Origin: Chloroflexota bacterium
GTDB lineage: Bacteria > Chloroflexota > Anaerolineae > Anaerolineales > UBA4823
DNA length: 5,430 bases
Assembly: GCA_030669775.1 (NCBI GenBank)
Contig: DAOVCZ010000148.1
Span: 1-5,430, forward strand
Direction: 5' to 3'
Below the pieces are notes generated by a model, which saw nothing but the letters and a program-made list of their open reading frames with translations, was not told the origin of the DNA and did not search any database. Position numbers and translations under genes: made by a program. Positions 1-5,219 of the stretch are shown in pieces; position 1 is the first letter of the stretch, and the number at the start of each line of letters is the position of its first letter.

Positions 1-194
1 AGAGATTCTTCTACATAATTTTCTCCCAGGTATTTTGCACCTGCCTCGATCGCCCTATGTGCGATCTCTATTGGATGCCCTTTGGTTACAACTACCAATC
101 GAACCTGTTCGCCGGTTCGCCCAACAGAAGCTGCTGCAGACTCGAGCTGATCACTTACGCGATTGAAATTATCTGCTATCGAAACTTTCGTCAT
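1..194 (-). CDS. yggS: YggS/YlmE family PLP homeostasis protein (N-terminal part, runs off the window)
   Basis: The first 64 residues of a YggS/YlmE/PROSC-type protein, a PLP-binding fold-type III barrel without a known catalytic reaction that buffers cytoplasmic pyridoxal phosphate and affects amino-acid and vitamin B6 balance. Seen here: an N-terminal helix with the usual Gly-Arg after it (25-26), the strand VRLVVVTKGHP with the PLP-binding lysine expected at K38, and the family signature GENYVEE at residues 57-63. ATG at 194 is the earliest possible start because an in-frame TGA lies two codons upstream. No strong Shine-Dalgarno sequence is visible. The rest of the gene (roughly 160 residues) lies beyond position 1. 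It follows pgeF after 74 nt, the ylmD-ylmE order seen in Gram-positive division clusters. The hairpin in that gap may uncouple it from the operon. Identification is firm. Confidence 0.93.
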   Translation of the reverse strand, partial: MTKVSIADNFNRVSDQLESAAASVGRTGEQVRLVVVTKGHPIEIAHRAIEAGAKYLGENYVEES

Positions 195-232
195 ACTTCA
201 GTTATCTTTTACCTGGTTATATTATGCACTTG

Positions 233-264
233 AAAAATTCACCTGGATAGTATTATATCCAGGT
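233..264 (-). terminator. Hairpin plus T-tract between pgeF and yggS
   Basis: Four bases after the pgeF stop codon the minus strand forms a perfect 9-bp stem (ACCTGGATA / TATCCAGGT, 256-264 and 241-249) with a 6-nt loop. Three bases later come five Ts (237-233). This resembles an intrinsic terminator, but the stem is only moderately GC-rich and the T-tract is short, so partial termination or 3'-end protection is as likely as full termination. The loop and stem edge also contain TATAAT on the minus strand (257-252), but no -35 element was found at a proper distance. Confidence 0.45.
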
Positions 265-268
265 CTGG

Positions 269-1054
269 TTAATCTTCCAGGGCGATTAACGCTCCAAATC
301 TGCCCGTTACACCGAATTCTCCACGATGAGAAAACCAGTCCTGCAGATTACAAGCAGTACATATACCCGCTGTCTCGATATTTCTAATCCCCATTTTTTC
401 CAAAAGGATCTCGTTTGACCGCCACAGATCAAAATGTGTCGACTCTGCACTTCGCACTAACAAGTCTTCCGCATCTTGACCGAATGCAGATTCAACCTCG
501 CCCACCACCTCCGCTCCAATTTCATAATGATCAACTGCGATGGATGGACCGATAGCTGCCAATATATCTCCCGGATCGCTTCGATAGGCAGATTGCATAG
601 TCTTGATCGTCTCTGTGACGATTCCATTTACTGTCCCCATCCAGCCTGCATGTACAACACCTACAACTCGACGTTTTGGGTCATGCAGCAAGATCGGGAC
701 GCAATCTCCAAATCGCATAAACAAAGTTACCTCCGGTCTGTCCGTGAGGATGGCGTCCGCCTTTCGATGCCGGACACTCGCTGGCCTGCTGCCCGTTGTC
801 CAGATTACATCTGTGCTGTGGACCTGCCAGACATCGTAGACTGATTCAGGTTTGCGGTCCAACACCTGAAAAGAGCGAACTCGATTCAGGTATACCCGTT
901 CGGGATCATCCCCCCTCAATCCACCAACGTTTAATGAAGCCCAAGGCTCGGGGCTGAACCCGCCACGGCGGGTGAAGATGGCATGTTTGATTTTTTCAGA
1001 TTCAAGGGAACCGAAAGTATAGTAGCGGATGGCGTCAGGTTGGTGGAAGGGCAT
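269..1054 (-). CDS. pgeF: PgeF/YfiH/YlmD (multicopper polyphenol oxidase / LACC1 family)
   Basis: A 261-residue cytoplasmic protein of the DUF152/YfiH family. Members bind zinc and act on purine nucleosides (LACC1/FAMIN-type phosphorylase and deaminase). In E. coli, PgeF removes UDP-MurNAc carrying L-Ser in place of L-Ala, which keeps peptidoglycan stem peptides correct. Seen here: FTRRGGFS near residue 27, SLNVGG (40-45), the three metal/active-site residues H79 (WQVHSTD), C118 (GDCVP) and H135 (VVHAGW), the NPxxI-like GPSI segment, and the C-terminal C-x2-C...WFSHR block. Length fits the family. The frame is open up to 1177, but starting there would overlap the upstream gene by 143 nt and add a charged stretch that is the shadow of that gene. 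The ATG at 1054 overlaps it by 20 nt and sits 16 nt after GAGGAG (1076-1071), a long spacing. ATG at 1108 is an alternative. The order pgeF then yggS supports the call. Substrate in this organism is inferred. Confidence 0.93.
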   Translation of the reverse strand: MPFHQPDAIRYYTFGSLESEKIKHAIFTRRGGFSPEPWASLNVGGLRGDDPERVYLNRVRSFQVLDRKPESVYDVWQVHSTDVIWTTGSRPASVRHRKADAILTDRPEVTLFMRFGDCVPILLHDPKRRVVGVVHAGWMGTVNGIVTETIKTMQSAYRSDPGDILAAIGPSIAVDHYEIGAEVVGEVESAFGQDAEDLLVRSAESTHFDLWRSNEILLEKMGIRNIETAGICTACNLQDWFSHRGEFGVTGRFGALIALED

Positions 1055-2051
1055 GACCTTTTTGTCTGGCCTCCTCTTGTGATCGCGCCCGAGCCATTTT
1101 TTGCCCATAATACCTGCGGACATCAGCCATCGACTCTTCAACGACGGGATAACCAAACCAGGCTGTCGTGAATCCAAACAAGAATCCTGTTATCGTCCTC
1201 AAAAGTGGTGTGCTCTCCCGATATGGGAACATGTTGAGCGGTGGTTGACTTAATAACTGGCTTAATCCATCGATGGCAACCGGCAGAATACCGAGCAGGA
1301 GCCACAGATACCAGGGAAAAGGTTTGATCTTTAGTCCAGTCAGGCTGAAAATGAGGCTAAATATTAATATTCCGCCATATATTGCTACATCACGCTCACA
1401 CAATGCCACCTTGTATCCAACATCTGGATTTCCCACAAACTGTCTGGCTGCGAGTTCGTCGTCTTCATTTACGCCGGTTGCCAAACCAAATGGAATCAGA
1501 TTATCCACGCCGGCCGCTTCACGCGGGTATACAGGCTGATCCCCGAATATAAACCAAGATCGAAACGCCAATTGGTGGCAAACCAGACCATAAAAGCGGT
1601 AAATTGTCGTCCCTGGTCGGGTGTAACCTGCTGACATCAATAGGGGTGCGAGGAAAGGAAGACCGACATAAATCAGTACCAATCCACTGAGAAGCAGCAT
1701 ATAATGCCTCGAAATCCAGTAGGAAAATCGATCTGTTCTGGTTATTTTCACCGGAATGGAGGCTTCCTCCGCGGCTACTTTTTTGTCGATATCAGCAATA
1801 CTTTTTTCCCGTTCTGCCGCCGCCCGAAGAGTGATTTCAATATCCTGAGCAGTAAAAGGAGCTTTCAACCGATAAGGTCCAACTTCGATCACTGGTATAT
1901 CCAGAGCGTATTTTTTTTCTAACTCTTGATTCCCATCGATATTGACTATCTTCAAATGATGTGCAATAACACTTTGTAAATTATTTAAATCCTGGATAGC
2001 TTCATCACATAGCTGACATTCATCCTTGCTGTACAGGGTGACAGTGATCAT
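1035..2051 (-). CDS. Glutaredoxin-like (DUF836-type) domain fused to DUF2085 membrane domain
   Basis: A 338-residue two-part protein. Residues 1-80 form a glutaredoxin-like domain: beta-strand start ITVTLYS, redox motif C12-Q-L-C15, and the cis-proline strand IPVIEV (P53). Residues 81-116 are a charged linker ending in a basic stretch. Residues about 117-315 are a DUF2085 membrane domain with hydrophobic segments near 118-139, 222-243, 249-270 and 290-310, and the family hallmarks VCHQ (C158) and ALCERDVAIYGG (C218). A basic tail follows. There is no signal peptide and positive charge precedes the first membrane segment, so the redox domain is probably cytoplasmic. The function of DUF2085 is unknown to me. 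The only four cysteines are these two pairs, and the neighbours are CcdA and a TlpA-like thioredoxin, so a thiol-relay role is inferred. ATG at 2051 overlaps the upstream TGA in an ATGA, suggesting translational coupling, with GGGAG just upstream. Confidence 0.88.
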   Translation of the reverse strand: MITVTLYSKDECQLCDEAIQDLNNLQSVIAHHLKIVNIDGNQELEKKYALDIPVIEVGPYRLKAPFTAQDIEITLRAAAEREKSIADIDKKVAAEEASIPVKITRTDRFSYWISRHYMLLLSGLVLIYVGLPFLAPLLMSAGYTRPGTTIYRFYGLVCHQLAFRSWFIFGDQPVYPREAAGVDNLIPFGLATGVNEDDELAARQFVGNPDVGYKVALCERDVAIYGGILIFSLIFSLTGLKIKPFPWYLWLLLGILPVAIDGLSQLLSQPPLNMFPYRESTPLLRTITGFLFGFTTAWFGYPVVEESMADVRRYYGQKMARARSQEEARQKGHALPPT

Positions 2052-2614
2052 TCATTCGCTCCCAGTTCGCCAAGATATTGATCAAGTTGTCCTTCGGTGA
2101 TCAACCCGATATGGTGATACCGTACGATCCCTTCTTCATCGAGTATATATGTGGTTGGATAACCTCTCACCCGATACAGATTTTGAACATTGCCCCCAGG
2201 ATCCAATAATATTGGAAAACTCAATCGGTATTCCTCCACAAATTGCTGGACTTGCTGGGATGGTTCATCGAAATTAACTGCCAGGATTTCCAGCTGTTTT
2301 TGCGAACTGCTATATAGCTCTTCAAAGAATGGCATTTCAACTTTACAGGGTTCGCACCAGGTAGCCCAAAAATTAATTACAACAATTTTACCCCGCAAAT
2401 CACTTAATCGAAAAGTTTCATCTGTCAAATCATTTAATTCAAAATCAGGTGCAAGTGCTCCAACTGCGGCGGATTCCGGCAAACTTACCCCTGGTAGCTC
2501 ATCGAATTGAGCAGCATCATCATTCGACATGTCTAATACGAAGTAAATAAAAATAGCCAAGCCGGCCCCTACGAGCAGGCCGGCTGTGAGCATTAATAAC
2601 TCTTTCCGCTTCAA
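2048..2614 (-). CDS. Membrane-anchored TlpA/ResA-type thiol-disulfide oxidoreductase
   Basis: An extracytoplasmic thioredoxin-fold protein held by one N-terminal membrane anchor. Such proteins take electrons from CcdA and reduce disulfides outside the membrane, for example in apocytochrome c (ResA), cytochrome oxidase assembly (TlpA) or spore-cortex PBP (StoA). Numbering from the TTG start (188 residues): basic start, membrane helix 6-27, acidic linker, the family entry APDFELND (55-62), DLRGKIVVINFWATWCEPC with active site W86-C87-E88-P89-C90, and cis-proline P153 in GYPTT. Those are the only two cysteines. Start choice: the frame is open to 2710, and ATG at 2674 is possible but would overlap ccdA by 29 nt and place GGGAG only 2 nt before it. 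TTG at 2614 has AAGGAAA about 8 nt ahead and opens directly into a normal KRK plus hydrophobic anchor, so it is preferred. The exact client cannot be told from sequence. Family assignment is firm. Confidence 0.93.
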   Translation of the reverse strand: MKRKELLMLTAGLLVGAGLAIFIYFVLDMSNDDAAQFDELPGVSLPESAAVGALAPDFELNDLTDETFRLSDLRGKIVVINFWATWCEPCKVEMPFFEELYSSSQKQLEILAVNFDEPSQQVQQFVEEYRLSFPILLDPGGNVQNLYRVRGYPTTYILDEEGIVRYHHIGLITEGQLDQYLGELGANE

Positions 2615-2620
2615 TGAATG

Positions 2621-2627
2621 TTTCCTT
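2621..2627 (-). promoter_or_regulatory. Ribosome binding site deciding the TTG start of the TlpA-like gene
   Basis: AAGGAAA on the minus strand lies 6 nt ahead of TTG (2614-2612), with its GG 9 nt ahead, just after the ccdA stop. It supports the internal TTG start over ATG codons inside ccdA, which lack a well-spaced site. Confidence 0.5.
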
Positions 2628-2645
2628 GAAAGCGATTTAAGGAAA

Positions 2646-3593
2646 TTAGCCTTCAGCAGGTAATTCCATCTCATCACTCCCGAATGGTGGTTCCTGATCC
2701 ACCGCATCATCCTTCGGTTTAATCAATAGAGCAGCTGGGAGAGCGATAAAAATCAAGGCGGCGCTAAAAAACCACCAGTCGTAGAATTTTCGACCCTTAG
2801 ACCTGGCGATAAAGGCAGGGATCAATCCCAGGATAATTAACAATCCAATTACAACGAGGATTATTGTACCCACCCTCACCTCATCAATGGAACCAAAGAA
2901 AAATCCCAGGCTGGCAACCTGCTCGAAACGACCGAGGAATAACAATACTCCGATGACGATCATCACGATCCCCATTGCGATCTCAACGTAGCGGACAATG
3001 TTGCCGTATTTCTTGATAAATGAGGTTACAAGGCCAATTTCGACCGCTGCAATCAAAAATGGGATTGCCAAACCGACTGAATATGCAACCAGGAGCCAAA
3101 ACCCTTGGGTCAATGAACCTGTGCTCAATGAAAGCGTCAGTATTGTCCCCAATATCGGTCCGACGCAGGGTGACCAACCTGCAGAGAAGAAGATACCCAG
3201 GAGGAATGAAGAAGCATAGCCCAGTCTCTTGTCAGGTGCTTCCTGGCGGCGGATATCATACTGTAAGAATGGAATTCTGATTATCCCAGTCATATGTAAT
3301 CCGAAGAGGACCACCACCACGCCACCAATTTTGGTCAGGTATGGACGGATATCGAAGAGCAAATTTCCAATTGCTGAAGCCCCTAATCCCAATAAAATGA
3401 AAACTGTACTAAACCCAAGCACAAAGGCCACACCATGTGAAAGGGTATAAAACCTATTTTTATCCTGCGCACCGACTGAACGTCCGCTCAGGTAACCTAT
3501 GTATGCCGGCACCAGTGCAAAAACACAAGGAGAAAGAAATGAGGCCAGACCTCCCAAGAATGCGATGCTAAGTCCAAAATTCGCAGATTCCAC
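2646..3593 (-). CDS. ccdA: CcdA-family transmembrane thiol electron transporter (DsbD beta-like) with C-terminal extension
   Basis: An integral membrane protein that moves reducing equivalents from cytoplasmic thioredoxin to extracytoplasmic thioredoxin-like partners. The 315-residue product has the CcdA core of six helices (about 6-35, 53-75, 86-105, 127-150, 160-187, 200-222). The two redox cysteines sit in the internal-repeat motifs: C23 in FLSPCV in helix 1 and C143 in WSPCVGP in helix 4. They are its only cysteines. Residues 223-315 go beyond the usual length of about 230-240, adding hydrophobic segments near 240-262 and 272-291 and an acidic tail. The position after SPCVF is Ala (A26), where Pro is usual. 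The start is GTG, with an in-frame TAA directly before it and TAAGGAG 10 nt upstream. It is 27 nt after the L,D-transpeptidase and directly before the TlpA-like gene, its expected partner. The family call is firm; the role of the extension is unknown. Confidence 0.94.
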   Translation of the reverse strand: MESANFGLSIAFLGGLASFLSPCVFALVPAYIGYLSGRSVGAQDKNRFYTLSHGVAFVLGFSTVFILLGLGASAIGNLLFDIRPYLTKIGGVVVVLFGLHMTGIIRIPFLQYDIRRQEAPDKRLGYASSFLLGIFFSAGWSPCVGPILGTILTLSLSTGSLTQGFWLLVAYSVGLAIPFLIAAVEIGLVTSFIKKYGNIVRYVEIAMGIVMIVIGVLLFLGRFEQVASLGFFFGSIDEVRVGTIILVVIGLLIILGLIPAFIARSKGRKFYDWWFFSAALIFIALPAALLIKPKDDAVDQEPPFGSDEMELPAEG

Positions 3594-3603
3594 TTAGTGC
3601 GTG

Positions 3604-3610
3604 CTCCTTA
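3604..3610 (-). promoter_or_regulatory. Ribosome binding site for the GTG start of ccdA
   Basis: TAAGGAG on the minus strand lies 10 nt before GTG (3593-3591) within the 27-nt gap after the upstream stop. It is a strong site that makes the non-ATG start credible. Confidence 0.65.
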
Positions 3611-3620
3611 CGTTAATTGC

Positions 3621-4718
3621 TTAATCCTCGACCACCATGATTCGGGTGCTGGTTTCACCAGTGACGGTGACATCATTATCTCCAGTATCAAACGGTACCA
3701 CCGGATGGGTCCAGCGGAAAATCCACTTGGCATCCTCAGGACAGAGGTTCACACAGCCGTGCGACATCGGTTCACCGAAATTATTGTGCCACCATGTGGA
3801 ATGGAGTGCTATCCCATCCCCGTGGAAAAGCGAAGTCCAACCGATCCCGGGCAGATCCCAACCCTCCTCATTTGTCCCACCAGACATGTGTAATGAATGC
3901 AATTTCCGCCAGATCGGGAATCCTGGAGAACCGATCGCAGATAATGGAGTAGTTCCCTCCCCCTTGCCTGTTGAGACCCGGCAGTAATATACTTCGCTGT
4001 TACCCTCATAACAAGAAAGCATTTGCTCTCCCCAACGGACCTTGACCACGATGCGCTTGTCCTCAACATCTGGGCTTATGGGTGTTAATTCGTCAGCCGT
4101 AATTGGTCGGAATGCCTCACCTGGTGCCCAAAGCATATCGCCCCGATTGCCATAGCGTTCATTGACCCGGTACCAAATTACCCTAGTATCATCGACTCTG
4201 ATCTTATCAACCCATAGAATTTGGCTGTAATTAAATCTCAAGGGAAGATCATTTTCCACACTGTGTTTGAAATAATAAGAACGTGGTGGAGGATTGTCCA
4301 TAACTGCATCCACCCAAGGCACAGTCACTTCCACCCACATTCCAGATTCCTCACCGGAAGTTGGGAGAGAGGTTAACGGAGTATTTCGTTGATTACGCAC
4401 AGGAATAAAATACTCTGGCCAAATATATCCTTGTGGTGTCTCAACGTATCGTTGATTATTACGACCCGGTCGATACCCAACAGTCTCTCTTAACCAAGGC
4501 AAAACCGTGTCTGGATATAAGACACCTATCGTCTTGCTATCATGGTCCGGTCGTTCCTTAAGCTGCACCGTATACCAACCCACCCGACCCAGGCGCTCAG
4601 ATTGAGGAAAATCTTCTAAGGTAAACAACTGCTTTTCCCATGGTCGGAGAGCTAAGCCCCCAAGAGATAGCGCGCTTAATTTCAGAAACTCACGCCGTGA
4701 TATAGCTTTGTTCTTCAT
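3621..4718 (-). CDS. Tat-signal L,D-transpeptidase (YkuD domain) with SH3-like N-terminal modules
   Basis: A predicted extracytoplasmic enzyme that forms 3-3 peptidoglycan cross-links or attaches proteins to stem peptides through a cysteine acyl-enzyme. The 365-residue product begins with a twin-arginine signal, SRREFLKL (7-14), then a hydrophobic stretch to residue 24. No clear AxA cleavage site is visible, so it may stay anchored. Residues about 44-108 look like a bacterial SH3 domain ending in GYIWPEYF, and 128-206 like a second divergent one. The YkuD domain covers about 222-352 with the catalytic signature H306 ... S319-H320-G321-C322-V-N-L. Further cysteines are C236, C246 and C326. ATG at 4718 is preceded by no recognisable Shine-Dalgarno; CTG one codon upstream is the only in-frame alternative before a TGA. 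It is the first gene of the run leading into ccdA. The transpeptidase class is firm; the true reaction (cross-link, anchor or carboxypeptidase) is not decided by sequence. Confidence 0.92.
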   Translation of the reverse strand: MKNKAISRREFLKLSALSLGGLALRPWEKQLFTLEDFPQSERLGRVGWYTVQLKERPDHDSKTIGVLYPDTVLPWLRETVGYRPGRNNQRYVETPQGYIWPEYFIPVRNQRNTPLTSLPTSGEESGMWVEVTVPWVDAVMDNPPPRSYYFKHSVENDLPLRFNYSQILWVDKIRVDDTRVIWYRVNERYGNRGDMLWAPGEAFRPITADELTPISPDVEDKRIVVKVRWGEQMLSCYEGNSEVYYCRVSTGKGEGTTPLSAIGSPGFPIWRKLHSLHMSGGTNEEGWDLPGIGWTSLFHGDGIALHSTWWHNNFGEPMSHGCVNLCPEDAKWIFRWTHPVVPFDTGDNDVTVTGETSTRIMVVED

Positions 4719-4813
4719 CAGATTATTTGACGTAGATCGTCATGCATATCTTACCAAGAATATTATTACGAGGATCTTACAAAAATCGTTGCAATTAATC
4801 TGCTTTCCGATCT

Positions 4814-4841
4814 TTAATAACTCAATCTTAACATGGGTCAA
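4814..4841 (-). promoter_or_regulatory. Candidate sigma-70-type promoter for the L,D-transpeptidase operon
   Basis: On the minus strand TTGACC (4841-4836, five of six matches to TTGACA) is followed after 16 bp by TATTAA (4819-4814, four of six). Transcription would start near 4807 and give a leader of about 90 nt before the ATG at 4718. The surrounding DNA is AT-rich, so such matches arise by chance; this is a suggestion only. Confidence 0.3.
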
Positions 4842-4880
4842 TGTAGTGCATCTTGGAGTGAGATTAAAGTTTGGTTAGAG

Positions 4881-4900
4881 TATAATCTCCCGCTTAAGCG
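4881..4900 (+). promoter_or_regulatory. TATAAT box abutting a perfect 10-bp palindrome
   Basis: TATAAT (4881-4886) is followed after four bases by CGCTTAAGCG (4891-4900), a perfect palindrome placed where an operator over a start site would lie. No good -35 hexamer is found 16-18 bp upstream, and no extended -10 TG is present. It might serve the plus-strand ORF at 4939, but evidence is weak. Confidence 0.2.
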
Positions 4901-4938
4901 AAAAATTAACCCGGGATCTCCCACTTTATGCAAAACGC

Positions 4939-5100
4939 ATGGGTAGATTAGTAGCACGGAGACACCCTGCGTGGGCTAAAAATTTGCCTGGTTGGCTTCA
5001 GCTGGTTATAAATGCACCAGAAAGCCACGAAATTGCCATATTTGTACATGAGACAACCCTGGGCATACCATTTCAATGGAATCCCCGAAAAAGGCGTTGA
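4939..5100 (+). CDS. Possible small ORF or gene remnant, 53 residues, unrecognised
   Basis: I do not recognise this product. The plus-strand frame stays open from 4879 to the TGA at 5098-5100, and the first usable start is ATG at 4939, giving 53 residues. The composition looks protein-like: a basic N-terminus (MGRLVARRHPAW), a hydrophobic middle (LPGWLQLVINAP), an acidic/histidine section (ESHEIAIFVHE) and a basic end (NPRKRR), with three tryptophans and no low-complexity run. No Shine-Dalgarno precedes the ATG. In the next frame the reading could continue from the CCCCGAAAAAGG stretch (5084-5095) to a TAG near 5137, so a frameshifted remnant is possible. It is oriented against both flanking genes. 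It may be a small gene, a decayed fragment or chance. Confidence 0.25.
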   Translation: MGRLVARRHPAWAKNLPGWLQLVINAPESHEIAIFVHETTLGIPFQWNPRKRR

Positions 5101-5121
5101 TTTAGGCCTGCAAGCCCTAAA
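5101..5121 (-). terminator. Weak hairpin downstream of copA
   Basis: On the minus strand TTTAGG (5121-5116) pairs with CCTAAA (5106-5101), and part of the interior can also pair (GGC/GCC with one bulge). A TTTTT run (5092-5088) follows only after 8 nt, and the site is about 100 nt past the copA stop. As an intrinsic terminator it is poor; it is listed because a copA transcript should end somewhere in this spacer. Confidence 0.18.
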
Positions 5122-5219
5122 GATGACAAACACGTAGGAACCATTGAATATCAAGCAAATGCTTAATCTACTCTAGGCATAATTGCCAAACAACTCTCGA
5201 TCTGGTTTGAAGGGAAATT

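Larger units (their letters stand above)
4719..5219. other. 501-bp spacer between copA and the L,D-transpeptidase operon
   Basis: No confidently recognised gene lies here. It should contain the 3' end of the copA transcript and the promoter of the operon starting at 4718. What can be seen: a weak minus-strand promoter candidate (4841-4814), a plus-strand TATAAT next to a 10-bp palindrome (4881-4900), an unassigned plus-strand ORF (4939-5100) and weak hairpins at 5101-5121 and 5150-5167. A 68-codon minus-strand ORF (4948-5154) shows no domain-like pattern, so I do not call it. No tRNA, CRISPR repeat or insertion-sequence end was recognised. Confidence 0.6.

Noticed and set aside
476..844. Plus-strand 122-codon ORF opposite pgeF
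   Set aside because: It is antisense to a clear conserved gene, has no domain-like pattern and is rich in Cys/Arg/His typical of shadow frames.
1055..1177. N-terminal extension of the pgeF frame by 41 codons
   Set aside because: It lies inside the end of the upstream gene, gives a basic stretch unlike the start of YfiH proteins, and ATG at 1054 fits family length and operon spacing.
4890..5110. Structured non-coding RNA (6S, tmRNA-like or riboswitch) in the spacer
   Set aside because: Short complementary pieces such as ATGC/GCAT and CCCAC/GTGGG occur, but no conserved core of a known RNA class was recognised and no strong terminator follows.
4948..5154. Minus-strand 68-codon ORF in the spacer
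   Set aside because: Cys/Tyr/Phe-rich translation with no motif and no ribosome binding site; it overlaps a more protein-like plus-strand frame, itself uncertain.
5150..5167. Hairpin ATTAAGC / GCTTGAT as copA terminator
   Set aside because: The stem is AT-rich with a wobble pair, and no T-tract follows on the minus strand.
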